Shown: positions 37,758 through 46,361 of the stretch, one piece after another
Numbering within the stretch: the stretch's first letter is position 1
How the letters are laid out: each line of letters opens with the position of its first letter
Source: Rhodococcus sp. 14-2483-1-2
Lineage (GTDB): Bacteria; Actinomycetota; Actinomycetes; Mycobacteriales; Mycobacteriaceae
NCBI RefSeq assembly: GCF_002259405.1
Contig: NZ_NPFW01000020.1
Span: 62,001 to 126,000 of the forward strand
DNA: 64,000 bases
Direction: 5' to 3'
Translations under genes and position numbers: made by a program
The notes under the pieces: model-generated
Database searches by the model: none
Told to the model about the DNA's origin: nothing
Seen by the model: the letters and a program-made list of their open reading frames with translations, nothing else

Positions 37758-38984
37758 TCAGAACTCGGCTTCAGGGTGCCGCAGTGGCGAGAACGCCACT
37801 ATGGCTGCGGCGATGGCGAATACGACGATGACGCCGATCAGGGTCGGTCGTTCACCGATCACGCTGACCAACAGGCCCGCGATCACGGCACCGAGGGCGG
37901 CCATGGTGCGGTTGACGGAGCGCCTGGCAGCGTTCACACGCCCGAGTAGCTCATCCGGGGTGAGCGCTTGCCAGTACCCCATCTCGTTCGCGTTCTCCGC
38001 GCCCGCCGCTAGACCTTGTAGGCCCAAGGCTGCGAAGAGCAAGACATGGCCGACCGCTGTGTCGGTTGCGAAGGCCACGAGAATCCAGGCGAGGGGATAG
38101 AGCGTGCGGGCGAGGATGACTGCTCGACCCGAGCCGATTCGCTTGCCGAGCGTGTGGGCAATGGACGCTCCGAGCAGGCTGGCGGCACCGAATGTCGTCA
38201 GCAGCAATCCGTAGGTGTAGGCGCTGAACCCGAGCGAGCGGAGCGCGAAGAGCGACAGCACGGTCAATGCGGCACCGTTGGCGAGGAACCACACGTGTGT
38301 CGAGACAGCGAGCGGGTTGAGCGTGCGGTGACGATACGTGAACTTCAGACCGTCACGTACTTCGCCGATCAGGTTGCGGGCGTGAGCAGTAGGTCGAGGC
38401 TCGTCCACATCGAGGCTCGAATTGAGTGCCGCATCGACGAGATAGCTGATGGCGTCAACGGCGATCACCAGGGGCGCGCCGAGCACTCCTACGAGTCCGC
38501 CTCCGATCGTCGGCCCCAATGTCGTTGCGGCCGCGTCGGCTTGGTCGAGTCGAGCATTCGCCTGCACCAGTTGACTGCGTGGCACCAACCGGGGCAGCAA
38601 CGACTGCGTCGCAGCGAATCCGAACACCGAGAAGGATCCGAACAAGAGCAACACGATGATCAGAACCCAAATGTGGAGAAGGCCGGCGAGCCACAGGAGC
38701 GGAACCGCGCCGAGCGTCACTGCACGGCCGACGCTGGACCACACCAGAATCGGCTTGCGACGCCACCGATCGACGTACACGCCCGCGACCAGGCCGAGTA
38801 CCGCATAAGGAATGAACTGTGCAGCGTTCACGACACCGACTTCGAAGGGTGTCGCGTTCAACAACTGCACTACCAAGATGGGCATCGCTACCGCTGTCAC
38901 CGACGAGCCGGCCGAACTGATCACTGCGGCCGTCAGAAACCGGCGAAACGACGAACGACGGTACGGCGGCGAGACGTCAGTCAT
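37758..38984 (-). CDS. MFS transporter, EntS-like exporter
   Basis: The 408-residue, 12-helix major facilitator has FRRFLTAAVISSAGSSVTAVAMP in helix 1 and YAVLGLVAGVYVDRWRRKP in the loop motif. It belongs to the MFS_3/enterobactin-exporter-like group used for siderophore or drug export. No siderophore genes are nearby, so the cargo is unknown. The next gene upstream on the same strand (GNAT) ends 33 bases away. Confidence 0.85.
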   Translation of the reverse strand: MTDVSPPYRRSSFRRFLTAAVISSAGSSVTAVAMPILVVQLLNATPFEVGVVNAAQFIPYAVLGLVAGVYVDRWRRKPILVWSSVGRAVTLGAVPLLWLAGLLHIWVLIIVLLLFGSFSVFGFAATQSLLPRLVPRSQLVQANARLDQADAAATTLGPTIGGGLVGVLGAPLVIAVDAISYLVDAALNSSLDVDEPRPTAHARNLIGEVRDGLKFTYRHRTLNPLAVSTHVWFLANGAALTVLSLFALRSLGFSAYTYGLLLTTFGAASLLGASIAHTLGKRIGSGRAVILARTLYPLAWILVAFATDTAVGHVLLFAALGLQGLAAGAENANEMGYWQALTPDELLGRVNAARRSVNRTMAALGAVIAGLLVSVIGERPTLIGVIVVFAIAAAIVAFSPLRHPEAEF

Positions 38985-39017
38985 GGGTTCTGCTCACGAA
39001 GCCTCCACCCAGCCGAC

Positions 39018-39548
39018 TCAGCGATCCTCGCGCAACATCGCGTACACAATGGTGTCGGTCCATTCACCCTTGCACCACCAGTTCTGGCGGAAGTGCGCTT
39101 CCTGACGCATCCCGACCCGCGCGGCCAGGCGGGCAGAGGCGTCGTTGCGTCCGTCCAGTTGTGCGCTGACGCGGTGAATCTGGGGTAGCGAGAACACGTG
39201 CTCGATCAGCGCGTTGACCGCCTCGGTCGCGTAGCCGCGGCCGCCCACGGTGGGGGAGAACGTCCACCCGAGTTCGACGAGCGCCGGGGATCCATCGATC
39301 AACCATGACTCGACGTTGCCCACCACCGTTCCCTCGTGTTCGACGACCATCGCGAGTGCCTGGGTGTGCAGCCCGATGCGCTTCATCCGTTTGCCCACGG
39401 CAGCAACCGCATCGGCGTGTGTCCACGCTTCGTGCAGAAGGTAGCGGCACACCTCGGGATCGCTGTAGTACGAGAGAATCCTGTCTGCGTCGGCAGGTTC
39501 GTACAGGCGAAGGCTCAGGCGCTCGGTGTGGATGGGCTCGACAGTCAT
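39018..39548 (-). CDS. GNAT family N-acetyltransferase (RimJ-like)
   Basis: The 176-residue GNAT protein begins TERLSLRLYEPADADRILSYYSDPEVCRYL, the start typical of RimJ/RimL-like enzymes. It has the acetyl-CoA motif SPTVGGRGYATEAVNALIEHVF and the final VSAQLDGRNDASARLAARVGM. It transfers acetyl to an amine, perhaps a protein N-terminus or a drug. The ATG at 39548 gives a normal length. Confidence 0.88.
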   Translation of the reverse strand: MTVEPIHTERLSLRLYEPADADRILSYYSDPEVCRYLLHEAWTHADAVAAVGKRMKRIGLHTQALAMVVEHEGTVVGNVESWLIDGSPALVELGWTFSPTVGGRGYATEAVNALIEHVFSLPQIHRVSAQLDGRNDASARLAARVGMRQEAHFRQNWWCKGEWTDTIVYAMLREDR

Positions 39549-39614
39549 ATGTCCGATTCTGCCCGACTTGTATTCACGCTGATTCGAACCCTGGTCGTAG
39601 GCCCCGGTGTGACC

Positions 39615-39644
39615 GAGTGTGAGTAGTCGAACCTGCTCACACTC
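39615..39644. promoter_or_regulatory. inverted repeat upstream of the ssu operon
   Basis: GAGTGTGAG and CTCACACTC form perfect 9-bp arms around a 12-base loop, ending 19 bases before the permease start. It is either an operator or a 5'-leader hairpin. Its placement suggests it controls the sulfonate genes. Confidence 0.55.
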
Positions 39645-39663
39645 AACCGGAAGGCCTGTACCC

Positions 39664-40524
39664 ATGGTCATGACGTCGTACGCCGCTCCCGCGGGACCCG
39701 TGGACACGCGCGACGGCGATGCCTCCGACATCGGCTCCACACCCGTCTCGCCGAAAGACTCTGCGTGGCAGCGGTACCGATGGACCGTCCTGCGCGCCCT
39801 GTCGCCGATCGTCCTCCTCGTCCTGTGGCAGATCGCCAGTGCTGCCGGAGTTCTCTCCGAACGAGTACTGCCCGCACCGTCATTGATCTTCGACGCCGGT
39901 CTGGAATTGCTGCGCAACGGTGAATTGGCCGACGCTCTGGCCATTTCCGGAACGCGCGTTGTTCAGGGACTCCTGCTCGGCGGGCTGATCGGGGTGGCTC
40001 TCGGAGCGCTCGTCGGACTGTCGAAGCTCGCCGAGGCAACCGTCGACCCACCGCTACAGATGCTGCGCGCACTCCCGCACCTCGGTCTCATCCCGCTGTT
40101 CATTCTGTGGTTCGGGATCGGCGAGACTCCCAAGATCCTGCTCGTCGCTCTGGGAGTCGCGTTTCCGCTGTACCTCAACACGTTCTCGGCGATACGCCAG
40201 ATCGATCGCGACTTCCTCGACACGGCCGTCGTACTCGGTTTCTCGTGGCGTCAACGGTTCAGCACGATCATCCTGCCCAGCATCGCCCCGCAGCTGCTGG
40301 TTGGATTGAGGCAATCGTTGGCCATTGCGTGGTTGTCGCTGATCGTGGCCGAGCAGATCAACGCCGAATCGGGGCTGGGCTACATCATCAACAATGCGCG
40401 AGATTTCCTGCGGGTGGACACCATCATCTTCGGTCTCGTCGTCTACGCGCTGATGGGAATCGCCACCGACGGAATCGTGCGAATACTCGAAAAGCGCGCT
40501 CTTCGTTACCGATTGGATGCCTGA
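39664..40524 (+). CDS. ssuC: ABC transporter permease, sulfonate/nitrate/taurine type
   Basis: This inner-membrane permease of about 286 residues has six or seven hydrophobic segments. The EAA-like loop (FLDTAVVLGFSWRQRFSTIILPSIAPQLLVGLRQS) contacts the ATPase. It starts a tight operon of permease, ATPase, lipoprotein and monooxygenase, the ssu arrangement for sulfonate-sulfur scavenging. The ATG at 39664 has GGAAGG upstream; a second ATG is two codons later. Confidence 0.88.
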   Translation: MVMTSYAAPAGPVDTRDGDASDIGSTPVSPKDSAWQRYRWTVLRALSPIVLLVLWQIASAAGVLSERVLPAPSLIFDAGLELLRNGELADALAISGTRVVQGLLLGGLIGVALGALVGLSKLAEATVDPPLQMLRALPHLGLIPLFILWFGIGETPKILLVALGVAFPLYLNTFSAIRQIDRDFLDTAVVLGFSWRQRFSTIILPSIAPQLLVGLRQSLAIAWLSLIVAEQINAESGLGYIINNARDFLRVDTIIFGLVVYALMGIATDGIVRILEKRALRYRLDA

Positions 40525-40527
40525 TTC

Positions 40528-41247
40528 ATGACCACGACAACCACGTCCGTCGCCTCCCTGCGCGGAATCGACAAGTTCTACGGTGCCAGCCACGTGTTGA
40601 AGGGCGTCGACCTGTCCATCGAGCGCGGCGAGATCGTCTCGCTGGTCGGACGATCCGGCTCCGGCAAGTCGACGATCCTGCGCGTTCTGGCTGGGCTCTC
40701 GACGGACCATACGGGTGAGCGGCACGTCGCCGGGCACCCTGCGGTGGCGTTCCAGGAACCACGTCTGTTTCCGTGGCGGTCGGTTCGTCAGAACGTGGCC
40801 TACGGTCTGAACACCGCGGGAGTCACGGGCAACGACGCGTTGACTGCTGCAGACGCGACTCTCGATGAGGTGGGACTGGCCGACAAACGGGACGCATGGC
40901 CACTCACGTTGTCCGGTGGGCAAGCTCAGCGCGCTGCGCTGGCGCGGGCGTTGGTGGGGGAGCCCGAACTGCTGCTCCTCGACGAACCGTTCGGAGCGCT
41001 CGACGCACTGACTCGGCTGACCATGCAGTCTCTCCTGCTCGATCTGTGGGGACGGCACGGCTTCGGCATTCTGCTGGTCACCCACGACGTCGACGAAGCG
41101 ATTGCGTTGGGGGACAGGGTGGTGGTGCTCGACGGGGGTGCCGTGGCCGAGACCGTCCACGTCGATCTGCCTCGCCCCCGCGACCGGGGAACAGCCGGAT
41201 TCTCTCGCATTCGCAGTCACTTGCTCGGTGCCCTCGGCGTCCACTGA
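40528..41247 (+). CDS. ssuB: ABC transporter ATP-binding protein, sulfonate type
   Basis: The 239-residue ATPase has Walker A GRSGSGKST (about residues 42-50), a Q-loop in AFQEPRLFPW, signature LSGGQAQR, Walker B LLLLDEPF and the H-loop in LVTHDVDEA. It energises the permease encoded three bases upstream. The substrate class comes from context and the overall SsuB-like sequence. Confidence 0.9.
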   Translation: MTTTTTSVASLRGIDKFYGASHVLKGVDLSIERGEIVSLVGRSGSGKSTILRVLAGLSTDHTGERHVAGHPAVAFQEPRLFPWRSVRQNVAYGLNTAGVTGNDALTAADATLDEVGLADKRDAWPLTLSGGQAQRAALARALVGEPELLLLDEPFGALDALTRLTMQSLLLDLWGRHGFGILLVTHDVDEAIALGDRVVVLDGGAVAETVHVDLPRPRDRGTAGFSRIRSHLLGALGVH

Positions 41248-41275
41248 TTTCACTGATACGAAGGATTTTTCACGC

Positions 41276-42322
41276 ATGTCGTCACACGCTCGTTCCCGGT
41301 CGCTGCGCGCCGTCGGGATACTCGCTGCCCTGTCGCTGACCGTCGTCGGGCTCACCGGTTGCGTCTCTCGCGGCAGCGACACCACTGCCACCGAAGCCCC
41401 CGAACTCGTCTCGAACGACCAGCTCGCCACGGTCACCCTCGACGTCGGCGACCAGAAGGGTGGCACCGAGGCCCTGCTTCGTGCGTCGGGTGAGCTCGAC
41501 TCGGCTCCCTACGATGTGGCGTTCTCCACCTTCACGTCCGGTCCGCCTCAGGTGGAGGCCGCAACGGCCGGCCAGATCGACTTCGCGGTCACCGGCAACA
41601 CGCCGCCGGTATTCGGCGTCGCAGCCAATGCCCGGATCAAAGTCGTCTCCGCCTACACCAACGATGCGAGTGGCGATCAGATTCTCGTGCCGGCCGATTC
41701 GACACTCGGGTCGTTCGGAGATCTGCGGGGCAAGAAGATCGCAGTGGGCAAGGGAAGTTCGGCGCACGGTCACGTGCTGCTGCAGTTGCAGAAGGCGGGC
41801 TTGACCACCGACGACGTTCAGTTGGTGTTCCTCCAGCCTGCGGATGCGCTGACGGCATTCACCTCGGGTGAGGTCGATGCCTGGGCGATCTGGGATCCGT
41901 TCACCGCGATCGCGCAGGTGCAGAACGGCTCGAAGACGCTGACCACCGCCGAGGGTGTGGCCAACGGTTACGGCTTCGGTATCGCCTCGCAGCAGGCGCT
42001 GGACGATCCTGCGACGAACACTGCCCTGCAGGACTTCGTGGTTCGTCTGGCCAAGGCGTCCGCATGGGCGGAGGCCAATCCGGCCGAGTGGGCGGCGGCG
42101 TACTCCACGGCCGTCGGAATCGACCCCGCTGCGGGTGAATTGGCGCAGGGGCGAAGCCAGCGTCCCGCGATTGCATTGGATGACAAAGTGATCGAGTCCG
42201 AGCAGGCACTCTTCGATGTATTCGTCGAGAGCGGAAGTATCCCCGGCGGCAACACGTTCGCAGACTTCGTCGACACGCGCTACAACGACGCCATCGCCGA
42301 CGCGACCGCCTCGACCAACTGA
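41276..42322 (+). CDS. ssuA: sulfonate-type ABC transporter substrate-binding lipoprotein
   Basis: The 348-residue extracytoplasmic binding protein has a lipoprotein signal ending LTGC. Its SsuA/TauA/NMT1-like fold contains GQIDFAVTGNTPPVFGVAA, GKKIAVGKGSSAHGHVLLQ and GEVDAWAIWDPFTA. It should capture aliphatic sulfonates outside the membrane. The ATG at 41276 follows GAAGGA; the upstream part of the open frame overlaps the ATPase gene and is not used. Confidence 0.9.
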   Translation: MSSHARSRSLRAVGILAALSLTVVGLTGCVSRGSDTTATEAPELVSNDQLATVTLDVGDQKGGTEALLRASGELDSAPYDVAFSTFTSGPPQVEAATAGQIDFAVTGNTPPVFGVAANARIKVVSAYTNDASGDQILVPADSTLGSFGDLRGKKIAVGKGSSAHGHVLLQLQKAGLTTDDVQLVFLQPADALTAFTSGEVDAWAIWDPFTAIAQVQNGSKTLTTAEGVANGYGFGIASQQALDDPATNTALQDFVVRLAKASAWAEANPAEWAAAYSTAVGIDPAAGELAQGRSQRPAIALDDKVIESEQALFDVFVESGSIPGGNTFADFVDTRYNDAIADATASTN

Positions 42323-42351
42323 TCACCGACCACGTCGTAGGAGTTTCACTC

Positions 42352-43461
42352 GTGACCGCACGTATTTTTTGGTTCCTTCCCACCGCAGGCGACGGCCGCT
42401 CCATCGTCGGCGCGTCCCACGCATCCGGCAATCTCCGCGAACCCACCGGGTTTCGTCGCCCATCGCTGCGCTACCTCAGCGAGGTGGCCCAGGCCGCGGA
42501 CCGGCTCGACTTCGAGGGCGTGCTGACCCCGACGGGAACGTGGTGCGAGGACGCATGGCTGACCACGGCGGCGTTGCTACAGAGCACCCGACGGCTGAAG
42601 TTCCTCGTCGCCTTCCGCCCCGGTCTCACGCCGCCCACGTTGGCGGCGCAGCAGGCCGCGACGTTGCAGCGGTTCTCGGAAGGGCGGGTGTTGTTCAACA
42701 TCGTCACCGGGGGAGACGACGTCGAGCAGCGCCGTTTCGGGGACTGGATCGACCACGACCGGCGATACGCCCGCACCGACGAGTTCCTCGAACTCGTCCA
42801 ACGCATCTGGACCGAGACCTCGGTGGACCACGAGGGTGAGTTCTTCAAGGTTGCCGATGCGCGGGTGTCCGAAGCGCCGGATCCGTTGCCGGAGTTCTGG
42901 TTCGGCGGCTCCTCCGAGCCGGCACTTGCCGTCGCGGCCAAGCGGGTGCAGACGTACCTGACGTGGGGCGAGCCGCCGGCCGACGCTCGCGCCAAGATCG
43001 AGAAAGTGCAGGCGCTTGCGGACGCCGAGGGCCGCAAGCTCACCTATGGCATTCGCCTGCACACCATCAGCCGCGACACGTCCGACGAGGCCTGGGCCGT
43101 GGCACAGAAACTCCTCGACGAACTCCCCGAGGATCAGGTTTCTGCGGCACACGCGCTGCACTCGTCCTCGCAGTCCGAGGGCCAGCGTCGGATGGCAGCG
43201 TTGCACGGTGGCAGCAAGGATTCGCTCGAGATCTATCCGAACCTGTGGGCCGGGGTCGGCTTGGTACGCGGAGGTGCGGGAACGGCTCTGGTCGGGTCGC
43301 ACGAGGAGGTCGCGAACCTGATCGGCGAATACCACGACGCCGGATTCGACGAGTTCATCCTCTCGGGCTACCCGCATCTCGAGGAGGCGTACCACTTCGC
43401 CGAAGGAGTGCGACCTATCCTCGACGCGAGAGGAATCACCGTTCCCGCGCGTCGGGTGTAG
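42352..43461 (+). CDS. ssuD: FMNH2-dependent alkanesulfonate monooxygenase
   Basis: The 369-residue LLM-fold oxygenase has VLTPTGTWCEDAWLTTAALL, FLVAFRPGLTPPTLAAQQAAT, LFNIVTGGDDVEQRRFGD and FWFGGSSEPALAVAAK, all typical of SsuD. It releases sulfite from alkanesulfonates using reduced FMN. No reductase gene is adjacent; the flavin reductase at 8897-9433 or another could supply FMNH2. The GTG start follows GTAGGAG. It ends the ssu operon. Confidence 0.9.
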   Translation: MTARIFWFLPTAGDGRSIVGASHASGNLREPTGFRRPSLRYLSEVAQAADRLDFEGVLTPTGTWCEDAWLTTAALLQSTRRLKFLVAFRPGLTPPTLAAQQAATLQRFSEGRVLFNIVTGGDDVEQRRFGDWIDHDRRYARTDEFLELVQRIWTETSVDHEGEFFKVADARVSEAPDPLPEFWFGGSSEPALAVAAKRVQTYLTWGEPPADARAKIEKVQALADAEGRKLTYGIRLHTISRDTSDEAWAVAQKLLDELPEDQVSAAHALHSSSQSEGQRRMAALHGGSKDSLEIYPNLWAGVGLVRGGAGTALVGSHEEVANLIGEYHDAGFDEFILSGYPHLEEAYHFAEGVRPILDARGITVPARRV

Positions 43462-43653
43462 TTGTCAGTTCCAGTTCGCCGCTGCGCCGAGAACACAAAA
43501 CCGCATTCGTCTCCCTCGTTGCGGATCATGGCCGCGCTCCGGGGACCAGGCGGAGTCGTTGCACCAGACGGACGTGTTGAGACTCGAACGGCACTAACCG
43601 TCTATCCGTGCCCGAACGGTCAGGGGCCCGTCACGACCACCGCTTATCTGCCC

Positions 43654-44352
43654 TTATCGGAGCGGTGAACGCTCGCTCGCACTGTCCGGAATATGGACCA
43701 GACCCGGGTCATATTCGAGTACATGATTGGCATATCCCGTGCAGACCCAGAAAGCGACAGGTGGCTTTCCGAGCTTCCGAAGTCGCATCGGACTAGTTCT
43801 CCCGACCGTCGCGCACCACGGACACTCAGCGGAGATCAGAGTTTTGTAGATCTTCCCGTCCTGCAGGACTTCATAAGTGAACGCGGAGGTGAAGGGACTC
43901 AACAGAGGATGTCCCGCCCTGGTCCACAGCCTGATGTACAACGAGGACATCAGCACGCCGCCCGCAAGCAGCGTGAGCAGGATGACGGCAACGTGGCCGT
44001 TCCCCTCCCCGAACAGTTTGAGTCGAAAGTTGCTCACGTACAACGCAATGGTGCACAGCCCAGCGATTGCGGTCACCCAGTTGTCCGGGAGAAGAGCTTT
44101 CGTAGATCTTTCACGGTGCATTGGCGTCTTGACCACATTGTCGAGTGCACCGTTTGCAGCCGCTCCCACTACCATGTCGCCGCCGATCGAGATGTTTCCG
44201 CCTGCGCCTACCCCGTGGCTGTGGACAGTGACAACTGAACGGGTGTCCTCCGCGGATACTCCGGCGCGGATTGGTCGTCCCCCGCACCCACTGCAGAATG
44301 GGTCGTCAGAGCATCGCGGTGGTTCACATGTGCATTGTTCTTCGTGGTTCAT
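43654..44352 (-). CDS. Cys-rich, two-helix membrane protein of unknown function
   Basis: The 232-residue protein was not recognised. The N-terminus is Cys-rich (EEQCTCEPPRCSDDPFCSGCGG), possibly metal-binding. A Gly-rich stretch follows (VGAGGNISIGGDMVVGAAANG), then two transmembrane helices (WVTAIAGLCTIALYVSNF and HVAVILLTLLAGGVLMSSLY). The cytoplasmic-looking C-terminal domain has a further CPWC pair and YANHVLEYDPGLVHI. The ATG at 44352 has GGGAGA upstream. Isolated gene with somewhat lower GC than its neighbours. Confidence 0.7.
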   Translation of the reverse strand: MNHEEQCTCEPPRCSDDPFCSGCGGRPIRAGVSAEDTRSVVTVHSHGVGAGGNISIGGDMVVGAAANGALDNVVKTPMHRERSTKALLPDNWVTAIAGLCTIALYVSNFRLKLFGEGNGHVAVILLTLLAGGVLMSSLYIRLWTRAGHPLLSPFTSAFTYEVLQDGKIYKTLISAECPWCATVGRTSPMRLRKLGKPPVAFWVCTGYANHVLEYDPGLVHIPDSASERSPLR

Positions 44353-44599
44353 CGATTCTCCCGACTCGAAATGATTTGACGGGGAGATACTGGCATGGGC
44401 CACCGACAAACAATGGTGGATACATGCGTCGAAGCACAGATGTCGTTGGACCTTTGTGCGAAGACGAGGCCTAGTCCGGGCTGTCACCCTGGTGTCGGTG
44501 CCAAGGAACCTGCGAGAGTTCGCGTTCCAGAACTGATGTCAGCTAGATGGCGGAAAGCACGCGGTCGGGATATCCACGAGGCCAGCCTGCTGACTGTTG

Positions 44600-45739
44600 T
44601 CAGATGGCGTCGTACGCGGCTCGCACGTACTGCTCTGCTCGGTCGGAGCCGATGATTCCCGGCCCCATTCGGTTCATCACGTACGAGATGGTCAGCTGCG
44701 ACTCCGGATGCAGAACGGTCAGCGATCCGCCCCAGCCTCCCCAGAAGCAAATCTTCCCGTCGGGGATATAGGGCATCGATTCGTGCTGTGGCAGAGCGAA
44801 GCCCAGGCCGAAGCGCAACGGAATGCCCAGCGCCAGATCGACTCCGTTGGATTGCTCCTCAAAAATCGTATCGATGGTCTCCGGGCTCAGCAGCCGTACG
44901 CCGTCCACGGTTCCGCCGCGGGAGATGACCGACAGGATTCTCGCGACCGATCGTGCATTTCCGTGCCCGTTCAAGGCACCCATGTCCGCGGCGCGCCACG
45001 CTGGAGTATTCGCGGACGCGGCCTGCACCAACGGTCCGAGAAACGTCCTGCGACGCACCATCGTCGGATCGGGCACGGCATCATCGGTCGGCGGGGGCGG
45101 TGGAACGACGTCGGCGATCCGATCCCAGTCGCTGTGCGCGGCACCGATCTGGAAGTCCGCTCCGAGAGGACCGGCAATCTCGTCGGCGACGAACTGCCGC
45201 AACGACTGTCCGGTGACGCGGCGGACAACTTCGCCTATCAGGTGGCCTTGGCTTGCCGCGTGATACCCCGACGTAGTGCGCGAATCCCACCACGGTGCCT
45301 GCGCGGCCAGACGCGAGGTCGAGAGTTCCCAGTCGTAGAGGTCCTCTTCGTTGAACGGTCGGTCCCAGCCCGAGACGCCGGAGGTGTGCGACAACAGGTG
45401 CCGAACCGCGATGTCCTGCTTGCCTGCGGCCGCGAACTCGGGCCAGTGGGTCGCGACCGGCGCATCCGGATCGAGCTGTCCGCGGTCGATGAGCATCAGC
45501 GCCGCCAGGCACGTCACCATTTTCGTCGTCGACCAGACGTTGGTGATCGTGTCCGACTCCCACGACAGACGGCGCTCGGTATCGCGGTAGCCACCCCACA
45601 GGTCGACGGCGGTGTGGCCGTCGATGTCGACCACAATGGATGCACCCAGCTCCTCGCCGCTGTCGAGGTTGGCGGCCAACGCGTCGCGCACGCCCACGAA
45701 GCGGGGGTCGCAGTGACCGTCAATCCCCATGTGATGCAC
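44600..45739 (-). CDS. beta-lactamase-fold serine hydrolase (class C/esterase type)
   Basis: The 379-residue cytoplasmic protein of the penicillin-binding/class C family has SxxK as [12 protein letters not shown], YxA at [14 protein letters not shown] and [10 protein letters not shown] near the third motif. No signal peptide is present, which favours an esterase (EstB-like) over a beta-lactamase. In a cluster with a Baeyer-Villiger monooxygenase it could hydrolyse the ester product. It overlaps the TetR gene by 20 bases, so it shares its transcript. An ATG three codons downstream is an alternative start. Confidence 0.85.
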   Translation of the reverse strand: MHHMGIDGHCDPRFVGVRDALAANLDSGEELGASIVVDIDGHTAVDLWGGYRDTERRLSWESDTITNVWSTTKMVTCLAALMLIDRGQLDPDAPVATHWPEFAAAGKQDIAVRHLLSHTSGVSGWDRPFNEEDLYDWELSTSRLAAQAPWWDSRTTSGYHAASQGHLIGEVVRRVTGQSLRQFVADEIAGPLGADFQIGAAHSDWDRIADVVPPPPPTDDAVPDPTMVRRRTFLGPLVQAASANTPAWRAADMGALNGHGNARSVARILSVISRGGTVDGVRLLSPETIDTIFEEQSNGVDLALGIPLRFGLGFALPQHESMPYIPDGKICFWGGWGGSLTVLHPESQLTISYVMNRMGPGIIGSDRAEQYVRAAYDAI

Positions 45740-46361
45740 CGAGAACGCGGTGGACCGCCAGTTCCACGTAACCGTCGGCGACGTCCTCGATGCTCAGTTC
45801 GCCGCCGTCGTGGAACCAGTTGCTGATGCCGTTGAGCATGTCGGTCAGAGCGAACGACGCCAGCCGTGCATCCGGGACGGTGAATTCGCCGCTGCGCATT
45901 CCGGCGGTGATCACGTCGCGGACGCGTCGTTGATACTGGCGGCGGTAGTCCTCGATGACAGTGCGGTGCTCGGGGGTCAGCGAGGCCAGCTCGTGCAGCC
46001 CCACGATGTACTCCACCCGTCGACGGTTCAGATGCACCAGGTGCGCACGCACCAGAGACGACAGGCGCTCGGTAGGGGTTCCGGCCGCGTCGAGCAGCGG
46101 CAGGTTCTCCTCGGCCGGCTCCTGCGTGACCGTCAGACAGATCGCGAAGAGGATGTCTTCCTTGGACGGGAAGTGGTGGTAAAGGCTGGCACCCTTGATG
46201 CCGACGGCGTCGGCGATGTCGCGCATGCCCACGTTCGAGTAGCCCTCACGCGCAAAGATATTCGCGGCGTTTGCGACGATGTCATCGCGCCGTTGGCGGG
46301 TGCGGACCTGACGGGGTAGTGCAGTGACCTCGGCCGGCTGAGTTGGGTCAGGCTGCGTCAT
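45720..46361 (-). CDS. TetR family regulator of the Baeyer-Villiger cluster
   Basis: The 213-residue TetR protein has an N-terminal helix-turn-helix ([49 protein letters not shown]) and the KstR-like C-terminal domain with [17 protein letters not shown]. It lies between the acyl-CoA synthetase (four-base overlap upstream) and the hydrolase. It probably binds the palindrome in the divergent promoter at 48.7 kb; an acyl-CoA effector is plausible. Confidence 0.9.
   Translation of the reverse strand: MTQPDPTQPAEVTALPRQVRTRQRRDDIVANAANIFAREGYSNVGMRDIADAVGIKGASLYHHFPSKEDILFAICLTVTQEPAEENLPLLDAAGTPTERLSSLVRAHLVHLNRRRVEYIVGLHELASLTPEHRTVIEDYRRQYQRRVRDVITAGMRSGEFTVPDARLASFALTDMLNGISNWFHDGGELSIEDVADGYVELAVHRVLGASHGD

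Noticed and set aside
43560-43600. GTTCGAGTC on the minus strand, resembling a tRNA T-loop
   Set aside because: The flanking bases do not form a T-stem and no acceptor, D- or anticodon stem could be found around it.
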